The notes: generated from the letters alone by a model not told the origin. Positions 1 through 8,419 are shown, counted from the stretch's first letter. The stretch: 64,000 nt of DNA from Chryseobacterium populi (GCF_000282115.1 NZ_AKJY01000014.1:248001-312000), one strand, 5' to 3'. A program made the numbers and translations.

Positions 1-424
1 TTCCCCAAAGCCCATTATTAGTTTCAGGCATTCCTTCATGATCGTCAGGAATCTGTCTAACTTCACGTGTTATCACTCCTCCGGCATTCAAAAACCAGTT
101 AAGGCCAAGCATATCCGGTCTTTTGTTCGGAATAAAGCCTGAGAAATTATAGCCCAGAGAAACCGAAATATCATCTCCAAGCTGGCTGCTTTTTATATTA
201 AATAGGGGAATCCCGAAATTAGGTTCCCCCACAAATTGATTCACCGGGATATTACCGTATTTGGCAAAATCTGATGTCTGTGGGGATTTAAGGCTCGAGA
301 GCTGCTGAAATGTATATTGCCCCATATTACTGGTGCTACCATTGGATTGTCCAATGCCGTTTTGAGATTTAAGGGTCCCCATAGCAAGGACTGCCATGAG
401 CACAGGTAAGGAATATCGCTTCAT
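1..424 (-). CDS. RHS/YD-repeat-like secreted protein, N-terminal part (runs off the left edge)
   Basis: The reading frame opens at the ATG complementary to 422-424 and is open to the window edge, giving 141 codons. A signal peptide (MKRYSLPVLMAVLAMG) is followed by a region with NIPVNQFVGEPNFGIPLFNI and then LGLNWFLNAGGVITREV. Such stretches begin the long RHS or SpvB-like proteins of Bacteroidota, which are exported and often end in variable toxin or adhesin domains. The gene starts 3 bases after the stop of the upstream T9SS gene, so the two are probably one operon. The repeats and C-terminus are outside the window, so the end function cannot be judged. The family call is by resemblance only. 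Confidence 0.6.
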   Translation of the reverse strand, partial: MKRYSLPVLMAVLAMGTLKSQNGIGQSNGSTSNMGQYTFQQLSSLKSPQTSDFAKYGNIPVNQFVGEPNFGIPLFNIKSSQLGDDISVSLGYNFSGFIPNKRPDMLGLNWFLNAGGVITREVRQIPDDHEGMPETNNGLWG

Positions 425-427
425 TTT

Positions 428-1987
428 TTAATTTTTTATGAGTTTAATACTTGCCGATTTACCAGAATCGGTTGTAATACTGATAAGGTAAGCACCTTGA
501 ATAAAGGTTTGCGTGTTTAGCTTAGTAACTTTGTTCTTGGTTTGGATTTGTTGCAGAAGCTTGCCTGCCATATCATATATCAGGATATCTGCTTCTTTAA
601 AATCAAAGCCGATTTCAACATAGCTGTAATCATGAGCGGGGTTAGGGTAAAGTTTGATATCCTGTTTTTCAATGAGTTCATTAATCTGCTTATCACCCAA
701 TTTCACAATCTTCCAGCTTTCTTTTCCTGGTTTTTCAGCACTGGTTCCTGCTAAGAGGATAGAGCCATCCTTGTTTAATTTAAGGTCAGAAAGACGCTCC
801 AGTTTTTTAGAAGATTCTCCTTTAATGTGTTTTCTCCATTCTTCTTTACCGTCTCCATTCAAATAGAGCATCCAGAAAGTTTCATCATCTGTCGCAATTC
901 TTCCCTCTGCCTGGGTATAACCTCCAAGTAAAATTCCTTTTGAAGATTTATCATCAGAACTGTGTAAAACACTCATTCCCATGAGAACATCCCTGTTTTT
1001 AAAGTTGTAAGACTTCTGCCAGAGCTCTTCACCTCTTTCATTCAGGGAAATCAGCCAAAGATCTGTTCCTTCTTCTATCCCTGTGGTTTTGTTTCCCGAT
1101 CTTTCCGATCTTGATTCACCACCAATTAAGTATCCTGTGGATGTTAAAGCAAGGGTTCTTAAATGATCATCTCCCTTTCCACCGAAATTCTTTTCCCACT
1201 CAACTTTTCCGTTTTTATCCAATTTAACAACCCAATAATCGCCTTCGCCATAGTTTTCGATAGTTTTAGGGGTAAAGGTAGCAGACGATGGTACCGGAGC
1301 ATTGGAATCTACCCTCCGATTTGAACTTCTGGAGTAAATGCCTATTAGTGCTCCACCATCCATCGTAGGGATGAGTTTTTCTGTCTCATCCAAACTAAAA
1401 CCACCAAGTATTGTCTCTGATATTTTATTCCCGTCCTTATCCAGGCGGATAATCCATGCATCTTTAGAACCAAAACCATCATCAGCATTGTTAATAGTGC
1501 CAGCAATGAAGTATCCTAAATCTGTGGTTTGGATCACTGCTTTCGCCTCGTCATCCGCCGGCGTTCCCAGAGTTTTCTGCCACAATTGATCTCCTGCTTC
1601 ATTCAGCCTTACTATCCAAATGTCCGATCCGCCATTAGTATCATTCTTTTTGTCCTGTCCTTTTCCGGAGTTGGATGTTCCCGAAAGAAGGAAGCCTCCC
1701 TCCTGGGTAGCAACAGCGGCTGATAGATAATCATGACCACTTCCGGCAAAAAAATTTTCCCATATTTGATTCCCTTGCTGGTCAAGTTTTACCACATGGA
1801 AATCATATCCGTTTCTTTGTTTATCCTGAATAGAGCTTCCTGTTATAAGGTATTGCCCATCTATTGTAGGAACAATCTGGTTGAGTAGGGCTTGTGATGA
1901 AGATTTGAGGTCTTTTTGCCAGAGAATTTCCTGACCACTAAGACCCATCGTGCATAGTAATAATGCAGTGCCATAGAGTATTTTCAT
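428..1987 (-). CDS. T9SS type A sorting domain protein with beta-propeller-like repeats
   Basis: This 519-residue protein has a signal peptide (about 1-18) and then a series of roughly 55-residue repeats. These carry motifs such as DGGxLI, GTS and WIVRLNEAGDQLWQKTLGG, in the style of delta-60 or kelch-like propeller repeats. The last 75 residues, starting near LYPNPAHDYSYVEI, are a type A C-terminal sorting domain. The protein should therefore cross the outer membrane by the type IX system and be anchored at or released from the surface. The repeats suggest a binding scaffold; no catalytic motif is visible. It lies directly before the RHS-like gene, which may be a partner. It is on the higher-GC mobile element side of the window. 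Confidence 0.8.
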   Translation of the reverse strand: MKILYGTALLLCTMGLSGQEILWQKDLKSSSQALLNQIVPTIDGQYLITGSSIQDKQRNGYDFHVVKLDQQGNQIWENFFAGSGHDYLSAAVATQEGGFLLSGTSNSGKGQDKKNDTNGGSDIWIVRLNEAGDQLWQKTLGTPADDEAKAVIQTTDLGYFIAGTINNADDGFGSKDAWIIRLDKDGNKISETILGGFSLDETEKLIPTMDGGALIGIYSRSSNRRVDSNAPVPSSATFTPKTIENYGEGDYWVVKLDKNGKVEWEKNFGGKGDDHLRTLALTSTGYLIGGESRSERSGNKTTGIEEGTDLWLISLNERGEELWQKSYNFKNRDVLMGMSVLHSSDDKSSKGILLGGYTQAEGRIATDDETFWMLYLNGDGKEEWRKHIKGESSKKLERLSDLKLNKDGSILLAGTSAEKPGKESWKIVKLGDKQINELIEKQDIKLYPNPAHDYSYVEIGFDFKEADILIYDMAGKLLQQIQTKNKVTKLNTQTFIQGAYLISITTDSGKSASIKLIKN

Positions 1988-2357
1988 TATTTTAAGTTTG
2001 AGATTATTTTTTTTGATTCTATTTTTAAGTTATGTGGAGTATCTGTCTTCCCATTGGGGTGCTTATCTATATTAATTAAGGTTAACGGACCGTGATTTTA
2101 TCGATGGGACAAATGTAGAACCAGCAAGCGACAGAACTTGTCGTATTATAATCTATAACTTAAAAATATCAGATAGGATTTATTTGCTTCTGGATGGGAT
2201 AAAAGGGAGCTTATTGGGAAGGCTGAATAGAGGTACCGGGAAAATGATGTAAAAATATATTGGTATGAAGTAGATGTGTTTTGGGATTGGTTATTTTCAC
2301 GATTTTGTTTTTTAGCTGCACAGCGAATTTAGCGATAACTACGAGCCGGGAACATAG

Positions 2358-2393
2358 GGGTTTTCACGGTATTTCATATCCGGGTTTTTACGG
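2358..2393. repeat. Direct repeat GGGTTTTyACGG, two copies
   Basis: GGGTTTTCACGG at 2358-2369 and GGGTTTTTACGG at 2382-2393 start 24 bases apart. The second copy is also within a short inverted repeat (TATCCG ... CGGATA). It may be a regulator binding site, but no adjacent gene is clearly served by it. Confidence 0.5.
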
Positions 2394-2492
2394 ATACCCA
2401 AATATTAGAAGCCTTATAATCAAATAGATAACAATTGTTCTGTTTTAATGGCATACTAGAGTGAAAATTTTATCTCCCTATATGATGATAAA

Positions 2493-2525
2493 TTTGCATG
2501 GCACAAGGAATTTTTTATATATTCG
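2493..2525 (+). promoter_or_regulatory. Flavobacterial-type promoter ahead of a short transcript
   Basis: TTTG at 2493-2496 and TATATTCG at 2518-2525 are separated by 21 bases. This fits the Bacteroidota pattern TTTG-N17-23-TAnnTTTG with one mismatch in the last element. The start of transcription would fall near 2530. Confidence 0.45.
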
Positions 2526-2529
2526 CAGC

Positions 2530-2597
2530 CGATATGGTTTTCATCATGTCGGTCTTATAATTGATTATGACCTCTCTCTGTTGAGAGGTTTTTTTAT
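2530..2597 (+). ncRNA. Candidate small RNA, about 65 nt
   Basis: From the predicted start the sequence folds into a first hairpin (2529-2536 with 2545-2552, one G-U pair, 8-base loop). A second hairpin (2570-2576 with 2583-2589) follows and is succeeded by seven T residues, a rho-independent terminator. Promoter, compact structure and terminator fit within 105 bases and no protein gene is inside. I do not recognise an RNA family. Confidence 0.4.
2570..2596 (+). terminator. Rho-independent terminator
   Basis: The stem ACCTCTC/GAGAGGT with a 6-base loop is followed by a T tract. It ends the candidate small RNA. Confidence 0.6.
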
Positions 2598-2762
2598 TTT
2601 ACCACTTTTCTACGTATTAGATTCCATCAGGAAACAAAATTGTAGTTGATTTTTAATCCATTGTTTTTTGACAACAGTTTTCTGTAATCAGAAAATTTTT
2701 CTAGTGAAATATTTGAGGTCTATTATAATAGCGGAACTGTGAAAGTTCCGTCCGATATGCCG

Positions 2763-2819
2763 CAGCCTTTTGGGGCAAAATGGGGAAGTAGCGACAGCTT
2801 TTCTGCCCCCAAAGGGCTG
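2763..2819. repeat. Imperfect GC-rich inverted repeat
   Basis: Arms at 2763-2777 and 2804-2819 (CAGCCTTTTGGGGCA against TGCCCCCAAAGGGCTG) pair with one bulge over a 26-base loop. It lies 70 bases past the end of the leftward PRTRC operon and could protect or end its transcript, though it has no clear T tract on that strand. Confidence 0.4.
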
Positions 2820-2888
2820 TACCGATTTAATGCAAAAAAACATTCCCGACCCTTTGGGGGAGGGGTTGTCTTTTTGCCGCCCGTGGCT

Positions 2889-3707
2889 TTAAGCAACGGG
2901 GATAGGTTGTGAGCGAAAATCTTGGAGGTTAAGAAAAAATCCCCTATACTCCGTCATTCCATTGCGGAACAGACTCCATAAAAGGGATGATCCCATTTGT
3001 GCTAATGTGGGGTTAATATATAGATCCTGTTTTTTAAGAGCATCCGCCAGTGAACAGCTTGGCGTGTTATCTTCCTGTTCTGACTTTTTAAGAAGCCCGG
3101 TAAACTCATCAGTGATAAAAGGCAGGTTTGCGACCGTATGGTATTTATCGGAATTGGGTTGATAAATATCTCCTATGGTGGATAGGATTACCTGTCCTGT
3201 CTTGGTACTATTGCCATAATCCACCCAATATTTTGGCTTATCCCTTCCATAATAGTAGTATCTTTTCCCGGATACTTCATTCAAAATTTTAGCAACTTCA
3301 AACCGTGCCTGTACCGTATCCGTGCAGGTTATATAGATGGTAGCGTCCGGATGTTCGGGAAGGTTTCCCAAAGAATCCCTTTGAAATTTTTGGGTTTCAG
3401 CCTTCCAGTGAGTACCTGCCCACCGGTTGGCGCGATTGATTAAAGCTACTGATTTATACAAGCCTACCTCACACTCTGCAAAACGCTGTCTGCCTAAATT
3501 GGCTTCACTTACCCTGTCATCATCCCAAAGACGGACGGAAAGCCCTGCATGACCCAACTCAATAAGGCTGTGGTTCATTTCCATAAGGGCTGTAAGCACC
3601 TTTGAGCCTGTACCCCCTGCACCAATCAAATTGACGGTGATAGGGTTGGTTGGGTTAATGAGGTAGTGGTCTGTAAAATGGACTTTTATTTTTTCGGAGG
3701 TATTCAT
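2889..3707 (-). CDS. PRTRC system ThiF family protein
   Basis: This 272-residue protein has a Rossmann nucleotide-binding loop GAGGTGS at 29-35 and an acidic WDDDRVSEANLGRQRF segment, as in E1-like ThiF/MoeB adenylyltransferases. The family activates the C-terminus of a ubiquitin-like partner. In PRTRC loci the partner and reaction are not established. A PRTRC C protein ending in Gly-Thr-Lys-Gly is encoded in the same operon. This is the last gene of the leftward operon and its start overlaps the stop of the PRTRC B gene by 4 bases, so translation is likely coupled. PRTRC loci are found on plasmids and conjugative elements. Confidence 0.85.
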   Translation of the reverse strand: MNTSEKIKVHFTDHYLINPTNPITVNLIGAGGTGSKVLTALMEMNHSLIELGHAGLSVRLWDDDRVSEANLGRQRFAECEVGLYKSVALINRANRWAGTHWKAETQKFQRDSLGNLPEHPDATIYITCTDTVQARFEVAKILNEVSGKRYYYYGRDKPKYWVDYGNSTKTGQVILSTIGDIYQPNSDKYHTVANLPFITDEFTGLLKKSEQEDNTPSCSLADALKKQDLYINPTLAQMGSSLLWSLFRNGMTEYRGFFLNLQDFRSQPIPVA

Positions 3708-4411
3708 ATCAGGTTTTTTAAGGTTATTTTACTTTTTTTCAAGGCTTCGATAGGGAATATTTTATCTGTATTCACAAGGCTTTCCCAAAGGGTTACGCAA
3801 TTTCCATTGACAGGATTGTGACCGCCCATCAGATGACTGAAATAAGAGTTGAAGAAATAATCTTCCCATGCTGAGGTAAATGCTTCCAATGATACGCTTC
3901 GTTTTATCCTTACATCTACCGTTCCCATACATACTTTGCCATTTTGATGCACATTGAAAAACGGGGCGTTATACAATGTTGTTTTTTCGGTAGGTCTACG
4001 ATTCGATTTGAGAGCAAAAATTGAAAGGTGGTTTCTGTCTGCTATCCATAACAAAGCGGGGATCGTTGCTTTACCTTTTGGTATACCCAAACTATGGGTA
4101 AAATAGAGTTCCCTCTGTTGAATTTTGGTAAACCATATGACTTTACCTTTCAAAGTATCGAGATGAAGGATGTGATTGCCTATAATCCGTTCCGGTTTTA
4201 AGCAGCTTTCTTTTTCCTCCTTTGTTTTGAGTGCCTTCGCAAGACGGTTGGCTTCCCTTATGGTCAATGGATGTGCGTTAATGGGGTTTCCGTGTTTATC
4301 CATATCAAAGCACTCTACGTAAGTATCGGATTGCATTCCTTTGGTTTGGTAGAATACCAATGCCGATTGCGGATGGTAAAGCGCCGTAAAATTTTCCGTA
4401 ATATCATTCAT
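3704..4411 (-). CDS. PRTRC system protein B
   Basis: This 235-residue cytoplasmic protein matches the PRTRC B family in length and pattern. It has an N-terminal region with FTALYHPQSALVFYQT, a central LLWIADR and a C-terminal WEDYFFNSYFSHLMGGHN segment. No catalytic motif is known for the family. It lies between the unnamed 382-residue gene and the ThiF-like gene, in the order usual for Bacteroidota PRTRC operons, and overlaps the latter by 4 bases. Confidence 0.8.
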   Translation of the reverse strand: MNDITENFTALYHPQSALVFYQTKGMQSDTYVECFDMDKHGNPINAHPLTIREANRLAKALKTKEEKESCLKPERIIGNHILHLDTLKGKVIWFTKIQQRELYFTHSLGIPKGKATIPALLWIADRNHLSIFALKSNRRPTEKTTLYNAPFFNVHQNGKVCMGTVDVRIKRSVSLEAFTSAWEDYFFNSYFSHLMGGHNPVNGNCVTLWESLVNTDKIFPIEALKKSKITLKNLI

Positions 4412-4421
4412 GATTGTGGGT

Positions 4422-5570
4422 TTAATGGTAATTCAGTATTTCTGCCAGTTCTTCAATGAGGGCAAATAGTTTTTTCTCAAAATCAAGGCTGCCTTCAGGA
4501 ATGGGAGTTTGATCAAAACGTTTAATGATGGTGGGTTCTTCCATCGTGCTGTACTCTTGTAAGTGATTATTGACCGATTCTTCGAGTTGCGTGGATAGCC
4601 ATCCTTTACCATCAGCCCAGAAAGAAATATAGGTTTCCATTCCGACGGTTTCCTCCCTTTCTTCCTCCTCTGCTTCGCGTAGATTTGCATTTCTGAATAT
4701 GCTCTGATTTGGATACTGTTTGCATAAGGCAAAGGCTTTTTCTGCTACTTGCAAACACGCAGTATCAAAGAGGTCATTGGCTTTAAAGCGGGTCAGACGT
4801 TGTTTAAATAGATCTAAATTTTTTGCATTGTAAATTTTCTGTTCCATGTATGCCCCAATCCAATTCGCTTTTTCAAATTCTCTGAGGTTGCTGGTTTCTT
4901 CTGAATAGTCATCTTCGATGATCCAGTCTTTCAGCATCTCATACTGCCAGTGTAGAAAACTGTGTTCTTGTCTATAGTAGGGTATGGATGCAATATGATA
5001 CAGGTAACTGCATACCGACAGTAGAAGCTGTGCTGATCGTTTCCTTTCACGATTTTTAAGCATACGATATAGCGGTACAACGGGTATGTAGTAGAGTATT
5101 CCCCTTGTATTGTAGCGCTCTTCCGTGGTGAGAAAGGTTTTATCTTCAACTTGCAATACCCTGATTTCTTCAAATTCACTGATCTTGCTTTGTAACTTTA
5201 TTTGAGCATCCGATAAAGAGAGTGCGATATTATAGGGATATTTAAATTGCGTTACCTGCATCACTTCAATGCCGTAGTATTCCGATAGTTGGGAAAGGGA
5301 TTTATAAAAATCCCTTTCCGTTTTTACATGATTTTTACCAACTTTCCAATTTTTAGGACTTTTCAGCTTTGGCAAAAATGAAGCCTTTATAAAACCATTG
5401 GTAACATTACAATCGGTACGGACTTTAGCTTGTCTTTTCTGATCTCTGCTGTATCTTTGGGATTTTGCATCCACTGCGCAAATTCGCTTAACTGCTGATG
5501 CAGTTTTTTTTGCTTTGATTCTTGGGGCAATTGTATGATCCCCGGTATGTTGGATTGTGACATATTTCAT
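4422..5570 (-). CDS. Conserved PRTRC-operon protein of unknown function (F-like position)
   Basis: This 382-residue protein has a basic N-terminus (about 1-75, rich in Lys and Arg) and no signal peptide or membrane segment. A central helical region contains YYIPVVPLYRMLKNRERKRS. The C-terminal third is acidic, with EEEEREETVGMETYISFW. It lies in the operon 10 bases before PRTRC B and after PRTRC C. By position it could be the Bacteroidota counterpart of PRTRC protein F, but I cannot confirm homology. The basic head suggests nucleic acid contact. Confidence 0.6.
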   Translation of the reverse strand: MKYVTIQHTGDHTIAPRIKAKKTASAVKRICAVDAKSQRYSRDQKRQAKVRTDCNVTNGFIKASFLPKLKSPKNWKVGKNHVKTERDFYKSLSQLSEYYGIEVMQVTQFKYPYNIALSLSDAQIKLQSKISEFEEIRVLQVEDKTFLTTEERYNTRGILYYIPVVPLYRMLKNRERKRSAQLLLSVCSYLYHIASIPYYRQEHSFLHWQYEMLKDWIIEDDYSEETSNLREFEKANWIGAYMEQKIYNAKNLDLFKQRLTRFKANDLFDTACLQVAEKAFALCKQYPNQSIFRNANLREAEEEEREETVGMETYISFWADGKGWLSTQLEESVNNHLQEYSTMEEPTIIKRFDQTPIPEGSLDFEKKLFALIEELAEILNYH

Positions 5571-5587
5571 TGTTGTATTGTTTTAGA

Positions 5588-5806
5588 TTAGCCTTTTGTT
5601 CCCATCACGCTCTCGAATCGGTACTGTATTTTATCATCTTTAATAACCGGAGCGGATATTTTAGCGGTCGTAAGGATGGGGTAAGTACCGGAATAGAAAT
5701 TGAGTACCGCCTGAAGGTTCCATGTTGGTTCGGGGTCTGATAATATGATTTCCTGATCTTTATCGTGGAAGATAAATATCCTGTCTAATGGTGTTGTTAG
5801 TAGCAT
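5588..5806 (-). CDS. PRTRC system protein C
   Basis: This small protein of 72 residues has the family features: an aromatic-rich start (RIFIFHDK), a DPEP turn, YSGTYPILTTAKISAP and a C-terminal GTKG. The compact fold and Gly-rich end recall ubiquitin-like modifiers. A ThiF-like activating enzyme is encoded in the same operon, so a modifier role is an inference worth testing. It lies 17 bases before the unnamed 382-residue gene and 33 bases after the E gene. Confidence 0.85.
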   Translation of the reverse strand: MLLTTPLDRIFIFHDKDQEIILSDPEPTWNLQAVLNFYSGTYPILTTAKISAPVIKDDKIQYRFESVMGTKG

Positions 5807-5839
5807 AATTTTGGTTTTTAGATTTATAATATTTTTCAG

Positions 5840-6361
5840 TTACTCCTGATCAAAAAATTCCGGTTGAAACTTCATTGCAAAATCTGTCTGACGTTTGCGA
5901 ATAGTTTCTGCATGTTCGGGGTGATCAGCCGCTTTGGGGAGAGCCGTCCATGCTTCACGGTATTTGCTCTCTTTTTCAAGCCCATCAGCTTTTAACATAG
6001 CTGCCTTATATTTTTTGTCCTTTTCTTCGCACTCTTTTTTCTCGTTGTCGGTTTTTTCCTTTTCCATTGCCGATTGCTTTTGCGCTTCTTCCAATTGCTT
6101 CATAAAAGATTCCATGTTTGAAATCAGTCCCGAAGCTGCCTGTATGGGTTTTTTGATATGTCCAAAGAACTCTGCATCCAGTTCATGGGGCGTTCCTTTC
6201 AGATTAAACGGAGGAATAATGTTCTTTGCTTTATCTCCGCATCCGTCATTTTGGATAAAGACAGAAACAATTATAATACTGTCCGTTGCTTTGGATATGG
6301 TGAGCATCATCCTGCTGTCAATATCCATTTGCGCGATCTGTTTGAAAAAATTTGCTTCCAT
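5840..6361 (-). CDS. PRTRC system protein E
   Basis: This 173-residue protein has an N-terminal beta-rich domain (about 1-85, FFKQIAQMDIDSRMMLTIS) and a highly charged coiled coil at about 95-150, rich in Glu and Lys. This is the layout of PRTRC E proteins. It is the first member of the PRTRC run on this strand. Function is unknown; the family is tied to plasmid and conjugative element maintenance. Confidence 0.8.
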   Translation of the reverse strand: MEANFFKQIAQMDIDSRMMLTISKATDSIIIVSVFIQNDGCGDKAKNIIPPFNLKGTPHELDAEFFGHIKKPIQAASGLISNMESFMKQLEEAQKQSAMEKEKTDNEKKECEEKDKKYKAAMLKADGLEKESKYREAWTALPKAADHPEHAETIRKRQTDFAMKFQPEFFDQE

Positions 6362-6381
6362 AGTATTTCGTGATTTAAGAT

Positions 6382-6630
6382 TTACCTTGTATAATTGTGA
6401 TTAGCTTTGTGACCATCATCATTTTTCAAAAGTGGTCTATTGCCCTTTTGTTCATAATTAACTTTGTATCCGTTTGCCTGAATAATATCCTCCAATAGAT
6501 TCCTTGCCGCTGTTGCATCCCAATCGTCCGTAGCTGTCATGTCAAGACAGTGTAAACGTTCAAAGTCCTTAACCATTCGGGCTATTATGGATAATACCCT
6601 ATATTCTGTTTTATCCGCGAGGTTGCTCAT
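6382..6630 (-). CDS. Small hypothetical protein of the PRTRC operon
   Basis: This 82-residue soluble protein starts MSNLADKTEYRVLSIIARMV and has a single Cys and a basic C-terminus. I recognise no domain. Its 5' end overlaps the next gene upstream by 20 bases and it lies 20 bases before PRTRC E, so it is almost surely in the same transcript. Confidence 0.6.
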   Translation of the reverse strand: MSNLADKTEYRVLSIIARMVKDFERLHCLDMTATDDWDATAARNLLEDIIQANGYKVNYEQKGNRPLLKNDDGHKANHNYTR

Positions 6631-6817
6631 TGGGTTTAATTTCTTTTGATTTTAATTTGATAAGTTTCTCATACATATCCTGCCAGTATTCCTGTCTTTC
6701 CTTATCTGTGGGATGTGGCGGGGTATGATGGCAGTCTTTGAAAAATTCCGCCATTTCTATTGCTTTTTGTAAATCGGTTATTTCTATAGAATAACCGTAT
6801 ATATCTGTTATTTTCAT
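6611..6817 (-). CDS. Small hypothetical protein, mobile element type
   Basis: This 68-residue soluble protein (MKITDIYGYSIEITDLQKAI) is predicted to be helical, with Cys and His residues in a KDCHHTPPHPTDKE turn. I assign no family. It overlaps the following gene and heads the operon segment just after DUF932. Confidence 0.6.
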   Translation of the reverse strand: MKITDIYGYSIEITDLQKAIEMAEFFKDCHHTPPHPTDKERQEYWQDMYEKLIKLKSKEIKPNEQPRG

Positions 6818-6920
6818 GTGTATGGATTTTAGTTCTGATGTGAAATGAGAATTTTATACTCTCATTATAATGAAGGCTTTAAAAGGCAACCGCCAGAAGG
6901 CGATTGCCTTGTGTTAAGAA

Positions 6921-7994
6921 TTAATTTAGCCTGAAAAGTTCTGCGCCATCTTTGGCAAACGCTCCACAGAGTTCAAATGCCTTCTGTGTTTTTTGCTGTG
7001 CAGTCCCACCCATGACAATGGACTGAAGTTTTGCTTCATCATCTTTGTAAGAGCGTACATTCTGATAGTATCCTGTAACCGCGTTGTATGCTCCGAAAAG
7101 AGTCCCTTTGGTGGTTTCCATCTGTTGGGAATCACTGATCATTGCATAGGCAAAAGCATCTTCGACCGTATTTTTGAACACGGTGGAAACTTCGTCTATC
7201 GCTCCTTTATTGATCAGATCAAGGGTTTCTTTGTTGGGGCAGAGTGCCAACTGAATCAGTTTTTTTACTTCATGATCAGTGACCTTAACCTTTGCCCAAT
7301 CATTGAAAATGTCCTGTAATTGATTACTGAGGGAATTGGCTAATCCCATTACCTTGTGCGCATTTTCCAAACGCCCTTTAGCCCCTGCGGTGTGTTTGAT
7401 CCGCACCACGTTGGTCATGTTTCTGAGTGATGCATTAAGGGTATTCTGGCAGACAATCCTTATGGGTGTGAAGGCAGCGGTAATGCTTCCACTGCCATCG
7501 TGCGAGGTTGTCAGGAAGATATATTTTTCGGTGATGTCGTCACCATTGCCTACACGGATATAATCCGGCAGTTTTGCCGTTATAAAGATTCGTTCCCCTT
7601 TACCTAATGCCCCTGCGGTTTCATACAGGATTCCCTCGCCACCACCTACAATAGCATCGAAGAACGAAAAGGCTTCACAGTTTTGTACAATCTGATAATC
7701 TTTTCCCACCACTCCCAATACGGCATTGTTATCGGTGCGTATATTGGCGAAGTAGTTGGGAACATGGAGTTCATTTGAGCCGATTTCGATGCCGTCTGCT
7801 GTTTCAATAATGCCTGAACCTTTAGTATATAGTGGGGTTTTTGCCACTTCGTAGTTAAGCCCTGCGTAGTTTATGGCTTGTTCACTTGTAGGATAGTCGG
7901 AGATAATCTGCCCCAATCCGTGCCACGCTTTTTCTTTTACGCTGAAGAATGAATAACGTCCTGTAGTTTCGTTGAAGTTAATGTTATGTGCCAT
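6921..7994 (-). CDS. DUF932 phage/plasmid-like protein
   Basis: This 357-residue protein is close to the usual family length. It opens with MAHNINFNETTGRYSFFSVK and an AWHGLGQ motif, and holds the family signature IVCQNTLNASL near residue 180. DUF932 proteins are frequent on plasmids, phages and conjugative elements, where a role in element maintenance is assumed but not shown. It has its own 100-base gap to the next gene and lies just after the SSB gene, suggesting one early element operon. Confidence 0.85.
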   Translation of the reverse strand: MAHNINFNETTGRYSFFSVKEKAWHGLGQIISDYPTSEQAINYAGLNYEVAKTPLYTKGSGIIETADGIEIGSNELHVPNYFANIRTDNNAVLGVVGKDYQIVQNCEAFSFFDAIVGGGEGILYETAGALGKGERIFITAKLPDYIRVGNGDDITEKYIFLTTSHDGSGSITAAFTPIRIVCQNTLNASLRNMTNVVRIKHTAGAKGRLENAHKVMGLANSLSNQLQDIFNDWAKVKVTDHEVKKLIQLALCPNKETLDLINKGAIDEVSTVFKNTVEDAFAYAMISDSQQMETTKGTLFGAYNAVTGYYQNVRSYKDDEAKLQSIVMGGTAQQKTQKAFELCGAFAKDGAELFRLN

Positions 7995-8026
7995 GATAAA
8001 ATGATTTTAGGTTTAATGTGATTGAG

Positions 8027-8419
8027 TTAAAAAGGAAGATCGTCTGTGATTTCAGGGGTTACTACCTTGTTGTTTTCAGGCTGCGAGCTGTCCTGTCGGG
8101 TGGTGGGTTTCGTACCTGCGCCATAGAATTTGATTTGTGAGGTATGGAAATTCAGTCCTGCCACTGGCTCACCGTCCTGTCCGATCCACGCCCTTGCGCT
8201 TACCCTTCCTGAAAGTTCTACCAGAGATCCTTTTGTGAGGTGCTTGGCAACTCCTGTGCTTAGCCAGTATGCGCAATCAAAGTAGGCGGTCTGTTCTATG
8301 CGCTCTCCCTGTTTGTTGCGGTAATTATCATTCACCGCGAGTGTGAAGTTTACCACCTGTTTGTCTTGTGGCGTTGTGCGAACCTGCGCATCTCTTACCA
8401 CTCTTCCAATGATGTTCAT
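8027..8419 (-). CDS. ssb: Single-stranded DNA-binding protein, element-borne
   Basis: This 130-residue protein has an N-terminal OB fold (NIIGRVVRDAQVRTTPQDKQ) and ends in the acidic tip DDLPF, which recruits partner repair and replication proteins. It coats single-stranded DNA during replication or conjugative transfer. It is shorter than usual chromosomal SSBs. Its place before DUF932 and PRTRC genes marks it as the copy belonging to the mobile element. Confidence 0.9.
   Translation of the reverse strand: MNIIGRVVRDAQVRTTPQDKQVVNFTLAVNDNYRNKQGERIEQTAYFDCAYWLSTGVAKHLTKGSLVELSGRVSARAWIGQDGEPVAGLNFHTSQIKFYGAGTKPTTRQDSSQPENNKVVTPEITDDLPF

Larger units (their letters stand above)
1988..2888. 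other. Gene-free gap of 0.9 kb with repeats and a candidate small RNA
   Basis: I see no convincing protein gene here. The gap holds two copies of GGGTTTTyACGG (2358-2369 and 2382-2393), a promoter-hairpin-terminator arrangement at 2493-2596, and a GC-rich imperfect inverted repeat with arms at 2763-2777 and 2804-2819. The last lies just past the 3' end of the leftward PRTRC operon. The open frame at 2461-2649 runs through the terminator and has no RBS or family match. Confidence 0.6.

Noticed and set aside
2461-2649. Open frame of 62 codons
   Set aside because: It runs through the promoter, hairpin and terminator of the candidate small RNA, has a weak GTG start and matches no family.
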